DNA of 11,247 nucleotides from Candidatus Moraniibacteriota bacterium (GTDB taxonomy: Bacteria > Patescibacteriota > Minisyncoccia > Moranbacterales > UBA9337): contig DOKP01000050.1 of the NCBI GenBank assembly GCA_003510795.1, positions 1,674 through 12,920 of the forward strand. Reading direction: 5' to 3'. Under the pieces are notes generated by a model. The model saw nothing but the letters and a program-made list of their open reading frames with translations. It was not told the DNA's origin and made no database searches. Shown here in pieces: positions 1-7,788 of this stretch; within the stretch, counting starts at the first letter, position 1, and every line of letters starts with the position of its first letter. The position numbers were made by a program, and so were the translations under genes.

Positions 1-3000
1 CATAGTTCTTTCTGTCTTGCTTAATTTTTGCGATAACAATATCAATATGATTTTCAATCTGTCTTTCCATAATGCTCAGTAATAATTTTTTAACTTTGCT
101 TTTGAGGAAAATATTATTTTTAATGCTATTATAGAATTCTATTTCTCTTTCAATTACAGATAGATTATTAATCAACATTTTTCTTTCCTGGCTACTTTTA
201 ATTAGTCTTAAGTCATAAAAATGATTGACGTTTTTCTCGAGAATTTCAATATTTGTGTTAACATTAAATATAACCTCTCCTACTGATTGATTGCCTATTT
301 CATCAGTAGCTTTGATAATTAATTTATGCTCTCCAGCTTTAAGCAAAGATAAATCAATTTTGTCTTGATTTATAAGCTGATTATCCAAATATTTTTCCAC
401 AACTATCTCGTTTTGATTGATACCATCACTGGAAACCAAATAGGCAATATCCAGTTTTTCATTTTTTAGATAAGTCTTATTCTCAGGAGAAGATATTTCT
501 ATCGTTGGAGGAGTTACATCTGGCAGAGTTGCTTCTCCACCCATAACAGGAACCAAGGTATAATCATTCACTTTATCTCCATCATAATCCGCCTTTAGGT
601 TCGAGATATTTTCTAGCCCGCTGGCAGGGATAGTTAGCTCTACCTCGGTTTTTTCGGAAGTAGGAAGATTTTTAAAAGTTACACTGTTAATTAATTCTTC
701 TCCATTTTCTGTTTGCCTAACCTCTTCTATTTTTAATGTATATGGGCCTTCACCATAACCATCCAATTTAATTTTCACGTCTTCCCCTTCTTCAAATCCT
801 ACATATTTTCTTTCTCCTAATTGGAGATAGTAACTATTAGGAATATTTTCTTCCAATATTTCTTGTTTTCCTTCGTCAGTGTTAATCTCTGCGTATCCAG
901 TATGATTACCAGACGAATCGTAGAGATGGATGTCCAGTGGTGAATAAAGTGCCATTTGGATTCTTGGTTTCATGCCTTCAAAATCAGCTGGCATCTCAGC
1001 ACTTATATATTCTGGTAAAGAAGCACCATTGTTTTGAATTTCGTTTTTGATAAAATCTCTAGTATTAGCATTCTCTAAAATATTTTTATGTTCTATCTTA
1101 AACTTACCCCTTTTAATATCAAGCCAATATCTCTCCACATTCTCGATTTCAGGCATTGTTAACGCACTTGGTGTTGTTACGACTTCATCGCCATCGTCTG
1201 TCCACTTTGGCTCGGGAATTAATTCATATTCATTAGTTTCGTAACATGCATATATTTCTGGAGGGGGTGCTAGTTTACAATCATATTTCATTTTATCTTT
1301 ATATTCAATCCCGCTTACTGTCGGCAATCCCCAGCCTCCAAGTTGAATTACTTTTACGCCAGCTGGCGGAGTCCAACTATCTAAATTATTATAAATAGCG
1401 ATGGATTCATCTAAAAGTTTTTCATTGAGAATATTTTCCAAATCAATCTCATCTGTTTCTGGTTTTTCTCTATGATCTTTCTTGGCCAAAAGAAATTCTC
1501 TAAATTCTCCCAACTCATCAATATTATCTCCATAAGCCTCTTTGAACATTTTTCCTCTTTCTGAATTTTCAGAAGAAAAATTAATCAGTGCATCACCTGC
1601 ATCTCTTTGTCTAGTTAAATACTCAGCACTGGGTAAAAGTCCATAAGCTCCCGGCATGTTTTCGATAAGAGTTCTGGCTTTCTTTTGAGATAGCAGTGTA
1701 GGAATTGATTCTTCGTAACCATAAAGCATTGATAGTGTCGCTAGCGGAGTTCCCATTTGAGGACTGGCTACTAAAATAATTTTATCAACTTTATCCGCTA
1801 ATTCCGGATGTTCTGCCATTAAAGATTTAGCCACAAGTCCGCCGTTGGAATGAGCCACGATTGTTACTTTTCCACTTTTGGAATTTTGAGCTAAACTATT
1901 TATTTCATCTTCTATCCGCTTTGCTTGGATTTTATCTGTTCCAAATTGATATGGCGTTCCATTTTTGGCGATATCTTCTACGCTTTGGCGCCAGTCATAA
2001 GCGAAAGCTTTATAATCATCAATTATTTGATCTGTTTTTAATTGAGCTAAATCTCCGATAAAACTTTTGTAGATGTCTCCGTTGATAGCACTTTCAAAAA
2101 CTCCCCCATCTTTGACAAAAACATTTTTCTCACTTTTACCATCGCTATCTAGTTCCAATTCTTCGACATCATTTCCAAACCAATTCGGTAACCACAATTC
2201 ATCCAGCTTGTTTTCCTCACCTTTATACTTATACAGATGGCTAGCTTTTATTCCTGGCAAAAACAAAACACTGGAAGCGCCGGAAACTTCAGGAGCTTCT
2301 GCTTCAAACACAAATTTTATGCCACTCCATCCATCCAAATTAAAATCCCCTTTCAAATAAAATCCTTTTTCAGGGTCTTCTTCCTCACCATTTATATCGA
2401 TATTGGGACCATCCGCATCACCGTAATAATCATTTTTGAGATAAACTTTTTCTTTACAAAAAGTTCTGTCGGAATTCCAAGGCATTTCCATCATATCAAA
2501 ATAATCATCGCATTGCTCCGCTTCAAGAGCTCTGTCAATTGAAAAATTAATGTTAATAATTTCTACTTCCGATAAGTAGGCCTCCGTCGTTCCATCTATG
2601 TCATCTTCTTCATTTGGATCGTTATAATAAAACTCTGGATTAATTTTAATATCTTGAAAAGGGGTGTCAATAAATTCACAATTTTCCATATGGAGTTTTC
2701 CTCCATTAATTTCAATGGCAGCATCTCCAGATGCACCCGAATAAAAATAAGCGTCAGCGGTTTTAATTAGAAATTTATTGATAAAATTCCTGCTTATGCC
2801 AAAAGGTCCAGCTCCGCCTTCCGTTATGTTAACATAACGGAAAGATGATTGATAATCATGGCTATTAAAAAAGATACTGTAATTAGTATCTGCATTTTCT
2901 CTTTTAAATATTATTTTTTTATTGGCTGTGCCATTGGCTTCAATTTTACCGTCAATTACATTTAAACTGGAGTAATAACCTCTAAATGTTATCTCTGCGC

Positions 3001-3229
3001 CCTCCTCTATGGTCAAAGTTTTTCCATCAACGATATTGGTTTCTCCATCAAAAAATACCTTTTGGTCTTTTTGGATAGTTAGGTCTGAGCTTATATCTCC
3101 GGTGTAGGCAACCTCCGTTTCATTTTCTTCAGCAGAATTAACTACTTTGGAAAAACTAATAAACACGATTCCTATTCCCGCTAAAAATACATAACTCAAA
3201 ATCAACGTTAGTTTTTTTGACGCTTTCAT
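1..3229 (-). CDS. Secreted LCAT/phospholipase A2-like alpha/beta hydrolase with beta-helix and Ig-like domains (3' end beyond window)
   Basis: This frame is open from an ATG at 3229 to the left edge: 1076 codons without a stop, so the C-terminus is missing only because the window ends. Residues 1-33 form a signal peptide (KK, hydrophobic 7-26, likely cleavage after NSA33). Residues about 40-200 look like a right-handed parallel beta-helix (TLTIEEGAEITF followed by GKIEANG). The hydrolase spans about 315-730: oxyanion-type loop VLFLPGI (321-327), YDWR (411-414), nucleophile elbow AHSNGG with Ser461, GGWGLPT (631-637), DDGDEVV with Asp681, and IEHKNIL with His714. This order matches the LCAT and lysosomal phospholipase A2 family, giving a predicted Ser461-Asp681-His714 triad. 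Cys240/Cys258 and Cys651/Cys662 could form disulfides. A DYDGDKVND loop (881-889) resembles calcium-binding turns. An Ig-like domain opens with DVTPPTIEIS at 904, and a charged helical tail follows from about 992. The fold and secretion are well supported. The substrate (phospholipid or other ester) is inferred. Confidence 0.85.
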   Translation of the reverse strand, partial: MKASKKLTLILSYVFLAGIGIVFISFSKVVNSAEENETEVAYTGDISSDLTIQKDQKVFFDGETNIVDGKTLTIEEGAEITFRGYYSSLNVIDGKIEANGTANKKIIFKRENADTNYSIFFNSHDYQSSFRYVNITEGGAGPFGISRNFINKFLIKTADAYFYSGASGDAAIEINGGKLHMENCEFIDTPFQDIKINPEFYYNDPNEEDDIDGTTEAYLSEVEIININFSIDRALEAEQCDDYFDMMEMPWNSDRTFCKEKVYLKNDYYGDADGPNIDINGEEEDPEKGFYLKGDFNLDGWSGIKFVFEAEAPEVSGASSVLFLPGIKASHLYKYKGEENKLDELWLPNWFGNDVEELELDSDGKSEKNVFVKDGGVFESAINGDIYKSFIGDLAQLKTDQIIDDYKAFAYDWRQSVEDIAKNGTPYQFGTDKIQAKRIEDEINSLAQNSKSGKVTIVAHSNGGLVAKSLMAEHPELADKVDKIILVASPQMGTPLATLSMLYGYEESIPTLLSQKKARTLIENMPGAYGLLPSAEYLTRQRDAGDALINFSSENSERGKMFKEAYGDNIDELGEFREFLLAKKDHREKPETDEIDLENILNEKLLDESIAIYNNLDSWTPPAGVKVIQLGGWGLPTVSGIEYKDKMKYDCKLAPPPEIYACYETNEYELIPEPKWTDDGDEVVTTPSALTMPEIENVERYWLDIKRGKFKIEHKNILENANTRDFIKNEIQNNGASLPEYISAEMPADFEGMKPRIQMALYSPLDIHLYDSSGNHTGYAEINTDEGKQEILEENIPNSYYLQLGERKYVGFEEGEDVKIKLDGYGEGPYTLKIEEVRQTENGEELINSVTFKNLPTSEKTEVELTIPASGLENISNLKADYDGDKVNDYTLVPVMGGEATLPDVTPPTIEISSPENKTYLKNEKLDIAYLVSSDGINQNEIVVEKYLDNQLINQDKIDLSLLKAGEHKLIIKATDEIGNQSVGEVIFNVNTNIEILEKNVNHFYDLRLIKSSQERKMLINNLSVIEREIEFYNSIKNNIFLKSKVKKLLLSIMERQIENHIDIVIAKIKQDRKNY

Positions 3230-3275
3230 ATTTTTAAGATTATTTTTATATTAACGATTAAAAAATTAAATTATT

Positions 3276-4052
3276 CTAAATATCTTCTGCTACTTTTACT
3301 ATCAACTTGCGATAAGCCCAGATGCTAAAGGCAAAGAAACCAAAAACGATAGCGATAAAAATTCCATATTGGCTCAAGCTGGCAAAGTGGTCGTTGAGCA
3401 TCGATTCTTTGGTAAAGTGAATTATGAAAGCTAGCGGGTTAAGTAATATAAATTTATGATACTGGGCTGGCAAGGTGGTTAAAGGATAAATTATCGGGGA
3501 AGCATACAGGATTATCATTATCAAAACTTCCCAAATCATAGCCAAATCTCTGAATTTCACATAAAGTGGCGCAGTTACCAAGGCAAAAGACAGCACTATA
3601 ATATAAATAAAAACTGAAAACAGCAAAAACATCCCAATTGCTGCCAAACTTGGCATAAAGCCTTTAACAGCAAAGAAGAAAGCAATCACTAAGAGATTCA
3701 TCAAAAAAATCAAAGTAGCATTAATTGTCGAGGCTAAAATAATCGTCCAGCGCGGTACGTAAATCTTAGTTACTAGTTGCGCCTTGGAAAGCAATGACCC
3801 CATTCCGGCGCTTGTTCCTTCGGAAAAAAAATAAAACATCATCAAGGCTACTAATAATTGCAGGGAATAATCGCTAATGCCAGCGCCTCGCGGGTTAAAC
3901 ATCGAAGAGAAAACAAAATTCAAGACTGCAAAAGTCAAAAGTGGCTTAAGGAGCGCCCACAGATAGCCCAAAACGCTTCCATGATAGCGCAATTTGAAAT
4001 CAGTTTTAGCCAGAATCCAAATTAATTCTCTGTAATTTTCGTGTTGTTTCAT
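3276..4052 (-). CDS. ABC-2 type permease for polysaccharide or teichoic-acid-type export (Wzm/TagG-like)
   Basis: The 258-residue protein is the membrane half of an ABC-2 exporter of the kind that moves O-antigen, capsule or teichoic-acid chains on lipid carriers across the cytoplasmic membrane. The N-terminus is typical of the family: an amphipathic cytoplasmic helix, then FKLRYHGSVLGYLWALLKPL (about 20-39). About six hydrophobic segments follow, at roughly 38-52, 63-82, 103-130, 137-163, 172-193 and 228-248. The conserved loops KIYVPRW and YVKFRDL are present, and the length is normal. The ATPase partner (Wzt/TagH) usually lies beside the permease, but none is visible here, so it must be outside the window or supplied from another locus. 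A promoter-like site lies just upstream, and the secreted hydrolase gene starts 46 bases after the stop, so the two are probably co-transcribed. The family is clear. The exported polymer cannot be told from sequence. Confidence 0.85.
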   Translation of the reverse strand: MKQHENYRELIWILAKTDFKLRYHGSVLGYLWALLKPLLTFAVLNFVFSSMFNPRGAGISDYSLQLLVALMMFYFFSEGTSAGMGSLLSKAQLVTKIYVPRWTIILASTINATLIFLMNLLVIAFFFAVKGFMPSLAAIGMFLLFSVFIYIIVLSFALVTAPLYVKFRDLAMIWEVLIMIILYASPIIYPLTTLPAQYHKFILLNPLAFIIHFTKESMLNDHFASLSQYGIFIAIVFGFFAFSIWAYRKLIVKVAEDI

Positions 4053-4082
4053 AAAAAAGACAATAACTTAAATACATTTTTA

Positions 4083-4111
4083 ATTATGGCATATTTTAAA
4101 AGTTTAGACAA
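4083..4111 (-). promoter_or_regulatory. Predicted sigma70-type promoter for the ABC-2 permease
   Basis: On the minus strand TTGTCT (4111-4106) and CATAAT (4088-4083) are separated by exactly 17 bases. The -35 matches consensus at 4 of 6 positions and the -10 at 5 of 6. A start about 7 bases beyond the -10 would leave a leader of roughly 24 bases before the permease ATG at 4052. The site sits in the 75-base gap after the metallo-beta-lactamase gene. It is a prediction from pattern only, in AT-rich sequence. Confidence 0.45.
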
Positions 4112-4127
4112 TCAATCAGAATTAGAA

Positions 4128-4991
4128 TTAAATCCTGCCTGCCTGGCAAATTTCATTAATGTTTTTGCATTTATATTCAATTGTGCCGTCTTCGTCTGTC
4201 CGCCAAACACGAACAGTTCTATTTTTTAAGCTATCTAAAACTTCCTTATGCGGATGCCCGTAAGTATTGCCCTTACCCACTGAGATAATGGCATCTCTAG
4301 GGCTAACTTTGTCCAAAAAATTAGCACTGCTGGAAGATTTCGAACCATGATGTCCAATTTTTAGAAAATCTGCCTGGATATCAACAGAACTATTTGCCAA
4401 GAAATTTTCTCCCGCCACGGATAAATCTCCGGTAAATAAAAATTCATTTTGGCCAAAAACTAACCGAGCAACGATGCTATTGTTATTTTTATCTTTTTCT
4501 TGGGAAATATCTGCTGGCGGATAAATAATTTTTAATTCAGCCCCCGCGGGGAAAACAATTTTTGTCTCCCGCACAGATTCTATGCTATTTATTTTATTAT
4601 CTTTAATTTTCTCAATCAAAGCCAGCCACTCCCCGCCCTCGCTATTATCGCTAGTTCTGATAATATTTTCCACCTTATAAAAATCCAATATCTCGTTAAA
4701 TCCTCCATAGTGATCGGCATCTGGATGAGTTATTATCAGAGCTTCTAGTTTCCTATCCCAAAATGGCATCGCTTGACCTAATTTTTCTAAAACTATTTTT
4801 CCACTCCTGCCTGAATCTATCAAGACTTGATTAGCGCCATTGGTTATCAAAATAGCGTCTCCCTGTCCCACATCCAAAAAATATACACTCAATTTGCCAT
4901 TATTTTTAAAAGCCAGAATTATTATTCCCAAAATCAAAGTTATGCCAAGAAAAACGGCTAAAGTAAAATAGGCTATTTTTTTATTATTCAT
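4128..4991 (-). CDS. ComEC-type metallo-beta-lactamase-fold hydrolase, membrane anchored
   Basis: The 287-residue protein corresponds to the C-terminal nuclease-like domain of ComEC, here encoded as its own gene. Residues 6-28 form one membrane helix. The metallo-beta-lactamase domain follows with the family hallmarks: LDVGQGDA (39-46), LIDSG (57-61), the metal-binding THPDADH (88-94), NNNSIV (169-174), FTGD (186-189), LKIGHHGSK (210-218) and SVGKGNTYGHP (237-247). The metal ligands appear intact, so an active enzyme is likely. In ComEC proteins this domain is thought to degrade the non-transported DNA strand during uptake. The start ATG lies inside the last codons of the upstream comEC gene (8-base overlap, different frame), which suggests translational coupling and a joint complex in the membrane. 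A stand-alone MBL hydrolase with another job is possible, but the context argues for ComEC function. Confidence 0.85.
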   Translation of the reverse strand: MNNKKIAYFTLAVFLGITLILGIIILAFKNNGKLSVYFLDVGQGDAILITNGANQVLIDSGRSGKIVLEKLGQAMPFWDRKLEALIITHPDADHYGGFNEILDFYKVENIIRTSDNSEGGEWLALIEKIKDNKINSIESVRETKIVFPAGAELKIIYPPADISQEKDKNNNSIVARLVFGQNEFLFTGDLSVAGENFLANSSVDIQADFLKIGHHGSKSSSSANFLDKVSPRDAIISVGKGNTYGHPHKEVLDSLKNRTVRVWRTDEDGTIEYKCKNINEICQAGRI

Positions 4992-6459
4992 CTAGATTAT
5001 TGTCGATTATTTTTTTATTTATAAAGTAAACCAAGCCGAATAAAATCCCATACCAAATTATTACTCCCAAATAATTAAAATCATCGACATTTAAACTGGA
5101 AAACTTCAATTTAGCCAGAAAAACGATTGTCCCAATTTCATATTTAAGCAATGCATAAGCCAGCCAGCCAAACACTAGCGCTAACGGATAAAAAATAAAA
5201 CTCAAAATCGTTGCCAGAAAAGCGAAAAGCATCGTTACTGGAATAACCGGCAGAATCAAAACGTTGGCCAAAATTGAAATTATTGCTAGATTATGAAAAT
5301 TATACAATATAATCGGCAAAACAAAAAGCTGCGCGCTAATAGTCATTAATATTATTTCAAAAATTCCTCCGGATTTATATTTTTTTAAGAAATATTTATC
5401 CCAAAACGGAGATAATTTCACTAACCCGATAGTGGCTAGAAAAGAAAGCTGAAAACCGATATCCCATCTCAAAATCAAAGGATTAATTATCAGCATGATA
5501 GCGCCCGCCAGTAAAATAGCATTATCCAAATTGGCTAAACGCCCATTTTTTATTGCCCACAAAATAAGTCCGCCCATCACTCCGGCTCGCAAAGCAGAAC
5601 TCGGAAATCCAATCATCGCGATAAAAATAAAAATTCCCAAAATGGCAAAATAAAAAGATTGTGCGCGCCATAATCCCAGAAATATTCCAAAAATCATCAA
5701 GTATTGGGCGATAATAGTTACGTTATAACCAGAAACTGCGATAATATGGCTCATTCCGGTTTTCGAAAACAGCCCTTGCAATTCCTTGCTTAGGCGGTTG
5801 CTTCCGCCAAAAAGAATTCCTTGCGCCAATGCGGCTTCAGGTTGGGAAATTATTTTCGCGATATTATTTTCCATTTTTTTTCTACCGCTCAAAATAATTG
5901 CATACAAATTTCTTTTGCTTTCTTCAATTTTTTCAATTTCTGCCTTAGCGCAAGTATAATAAATCTTATCTTTGGCTAGATACATCTTATAATTAAAATC
6001 TGGCGAGAAATTTTTTACAATTTCCGGCTGGCATCGCAACCGAACGATATCTCCGTAATTGAATTCTCGATAAAGTTCTGTTCTTACTAAAATTTTTAGC
6101 TTATTTTGGACGTCATTTTTAAATAATTCATCTTCTGTTACTGTTATCACTAAATTTTGATAATATTCTTTCTTCTCAGGTTCTCGGATAATCCGCGCAT
6201 CAAGAGCGATATTCCCCGGGTTATCTTTTATTTTTTTAATTTTTAGCAAATCTATCTCTGCCCTAGTTATCCCCAATAAAAAAAATATTCCCATCAAGCT
6301 GAGCACTAAAGCCAAATTGCTTTTATAATTAAGACCCAAAATTACCACGCTAATTAAAACCAGCCAGATCAAAATTAGACTGGCTGACCAAAAAGATTGA
6401 TAAAAAACACCTCCAATAAAACTTAGTAACAAAAAGAAAAATATTCTAGACTTGGTCAT
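4984..6459 (-). CDS. comEC: ComEC/Rec2 competence membrane channel, lacking the MBL domain
   Basis: The 491-residue protein is the membrane channel of the DNA-uptake machinery. Three hydrophobic segments at about 5-65 are followed by a soluble beta-rich region (about 75-180) of the type found at the start of ComEC (DUF4131/OB-like). A Competence domain with many membrane helices covers the rest. The diagnostic stretch is intact: GILFGGS followed by GMSHIIAVSGYN (235-246, with His238), equivalent to the usual SHLLAISGLH. Pfam-style Competence features such as FPSSALRAGVMG and DIGFQLSFLATIG are also present. Full ComEC proteins usually continue into an MBL domain. Here the gene stops after the last helix (VYFINKK) and the MBL domain is the next gene, overlapping by 8 bases. 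The ATG at 6459 has no Shine-Dalgarno-like sequence before it. No other competence genes are visible in the window. Confidence 0.9.
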   Translation of the reverse strand: MTKSRIFFFLLLSFIGGVFYQSFWSASLILIWLVLISVVILGLNYKSNLALVLSLMGIFFLLGITRAEIDLLKIKKIKDNPGNIALDARIIREPEKKEYYQNLVITVTEDELFKNDVQNKLKILVRTELYREFNYGDIVRLRCQPEIVKNFSPDFNYKMYLAKDKIYYTCAKAEIEKIEESKRNLYAIILSGRKKMENNIAKIISQPEAALAQGILFGGSNRLSKELQGLFSKTGMSHIIAVSGYNVTIIAQYLMIFGIFLGLWRAQSFYFAILGIFIFIAMIGFPSSALRAGVMGGLILWAIKNGRLANLDNAILLAGAIMLIINPLILRWDIGFQLSFLATIGLVKLSPFWDKYFLKKYKSGGIFEIILMTISAQLFVLPIILYNFHNLAIISILANVLILPVIPVTMLFAFLATILSFIFYPLALVFGWLAYALLKYEIGTIVFLAKLKFSSLNVDDFNYLGVIIWYGILFGLVYFINKKIIDNNLDE

Positions 6460-6498
6460 GGCCCGAAAAAATTAATTTTATTGGAAAAGTTATTTTGC

Positions 6499-6954
6499 TT
6501 AATTTAGTTTAACGCTAATGGCAATAATATTCGCCAGAGAAACAATCCCTTCAAGAATTCCGTTTTTATCAACCACTGGAATAGTATGAAAACCTTTTTT
6601 CCTAAACACTTCAAACAGCTCCTCCACTTTCATTTCCGGACTGACCGTAACACAATTTTTAGTCATAATATCTCCCACTGTAGTTTCTACCTTGATTTCG
6701 TTTTTATTTTTTAAATCCCTTACATCAGGTAACTTATTTTTTTTAATAGTTTTCACAAATTTGGACAGATATAAGTCTCCATCTACTTTGGCAAAAAAAT
6801 TAGTCTCTGTAACAATGCCAATTACTTTTCTGTCTTTATCCACTACTGGCACCCCGTGAATTCTTTCTTTGGTCAAAATATCAGCCACATTATTTACCGT
6901 GGTATGATCAAAAACAAAAATAACATCTTTTGTCATGATATCTTTTACTTGCAT
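6499..6954 (-). CDS. Stand-alone CBS-domain pair protein
   Basis: The 151-residue protein consists of two CBS domains and nothing else. The first covers about 1-56 (VKDIMTKDV, HGVPVVDKD, GIVTETNFF) and the second about 90-151 (VGDIMTKNC, HTIPVVDKN, GIVSLANII). A charged linker of about 35 residues joins them. CBS pairs commonly bind adenine nucleotides and act as energy or ligand sensors. In both domains the position that is often Asp in the G-[IV]-x-[ST]-x-x-D ribose-contact motif is Asn (residues 52 and the matching one in the second), so nucleotide binding may be altered or absent. The gene lies 39 bases before comEC in the same direction and probably shares its transcript. No partner enzyme or channel is fused, so its target is unknown. 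Confidence 0.85.
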   Translation of the reverse strand: MQVKDIMTKDVIFVFDHTTVNNVADILTKERIHGVPVVDKDRKVIGIVTETNFFAKVDGDLYLSKFVKTIKKNKLPDVRDLKNKNEIKVETTVGDIMTKNCVTVSPEMKVEELFEVFRKKGFHTIPVVDKNGILEGIVSLANIIAISVKLN

Positions 6955-6978
6955 ATTTTTTATGTAAAATTAATATTT

Positions 6979-6996
6979 AATTTATTTAAATAAATT
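6979..6996. repeat. 18-base perfect AT palindrome upstream of the CBS gene
   Basis: An 18-base stretch made only of A and T reads the same on both strands, centred between 6987 and 6988. It lies 25-42 bases before the CBS start codon. It could be an operator or part of an AT-rich promoter region, but in sequence of this composition chance is a serious alternative. Confidence 0.4.
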
Positions 6997-7015
6997 TTCC
7001 TAAATTATTTGCACT

Positions 7016-7048
7016 ACCGACTTCAGAAACATCTAAAACAAAGTCGGT
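7016..7048. repeat. Inverted repeat overlapping the end of the exonuclease gene
   Basis: ACCGACTT (7016-7023) and AAGTCGGT (7041-7048) form a perfect 8-base stem around a 17-base loop. The minus-strand stem straddles the exonuclease stop codon, so it could protect the mRNA end or weaken read-through into the CBS gene. The T-run that would make it a rho-independent terminator follows the stem only on the plus strand (7048-7052), where no gene is seen. Confidence 0.4.
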
Positions 7049-7779
7049 TTTTCGTTAAGATGGTATCGTAAGGTATAAATCCAATTAGTATCCTCATCTT
7101 CTCCATTTTCGCGAGCTTTGTTTTTTTCTCCCAAAAGCCATTTCAAGTAACCAGCATCTTTTTTGGCCACTTCTTCCACCCACTGGCCACTATATTTTCC
7201 AAAATTGAATTTCCTGATTAAAATAGGCTCCGATGAAATTTTTATCATTTCCAAGATAGCCTCATCGGGAGTAGATTTTATGGCGAGCATTTTCTCAAAA
7301 TAATAATCAAAAATAACTTCCAAGACTCTGATATCCCCCAGGGCATTATGAGCGGGCGCATCCACGATGTCAAATTCAAAATAATATCTCAAATATTGTA
7401 AATTATATCTGGGGATTTCTCCTTGATGGTCAAGATAATGAGCAATTTTAAAAGTATCGATCATTTTCTTAATTTCCAAACCTTCTTTTTTTAGCATTTC
7501 TGCATCAAAAACGGCATTGTGAGCTACTAAAATATTATCTTTTTCAAAAATTTCTTTTAATTCATTAAACATCTTTGAAGCAATGAACGCCTCTTTGTCG
7601 GCTACCATTTTATTGGTAACATGGGCTACGGACATTGACTCTACACTAATAGGCACAGGCGGTTTAAACAAACTCTCGCTTTCTTCTCCTTGAAATTTAT
7701 AAGCCACCTGGCAAAGTCTATCTTCCTTCCCTAGTCCGGTCGTCTCGGTGTCTAAAAAAATTAAATTTGCTTTATGCAT
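7033..7779 (-). CDS. DEDDh 3'-5' exonuclease (DnaQ-like) with C-terminal DUF3820-like domain
   Basis: The 248-residue protein is a DnaQ-superfamily exonuclease that should remove nucleotides from 3' ends of DNA or RNA using two metal ions. All five catalytic residues are visible: Asp10 and Glu12 in FLDTETTG, Asp92 in AHNAVFD, His144 and Asp149 in HNALGD. This assigns it to the DEDDh branch. After about residue 165 a short extra domain follows. FNFGKYSGQW (191-200) and GYLKWLLG (about 210-217) match the pattern of the small DUF3820 / 'quorum-sensing-regulated virulence factor' family, from my memory of that motif. The start ATG lies 9 bases after the trpS stop, so the two are very likely co-transcribed and translationally coupled. 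No polymerase motif is present, so a free repair, proofreading or RNA-processing exonuclease is more likely than a PolC fragment. The exact substrate is unknown. Confidence 0.85.
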   Translation of the reverse strand: MHKANLIFLDTETTGLGKEDRLCQVAYKFQGEESESLFKPPVPISVESMSVAHVTNKMVADKEAFIASKMFNELKEIFEKDNILVAHNAVFDAEMLKKEGLEIKKMIDTFKIAHYLDHQGEIPRYNLQYLRYYFEFDIVDAPAHNALGDIRVLEVIFDYYFEKMLAIKSTPDEAILEMIKISSEPILIRKFNFGKYSGQWVEEVAKKDAGYLKWLLGEKNKARENGEDEDTNWIYTLRYHLNEKPTLF

Positions 7780-7788
7780 AATTAAAAA

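Noticed and set aside
1047..2542. Several plus-strand open frames of 65-101 codons
   Set aside because: They lie antisense to the continuous minus-strand hydrolase frame, resemble no family and have low-complexity Ser/Phe/Leu composition typical of shadow frames.
1..3229. Hydrolase gene as a pseudogene or truncated gene
   Set aside because: The frame is open throughout and simply meets the window edge. All catalytic motifs are intact.
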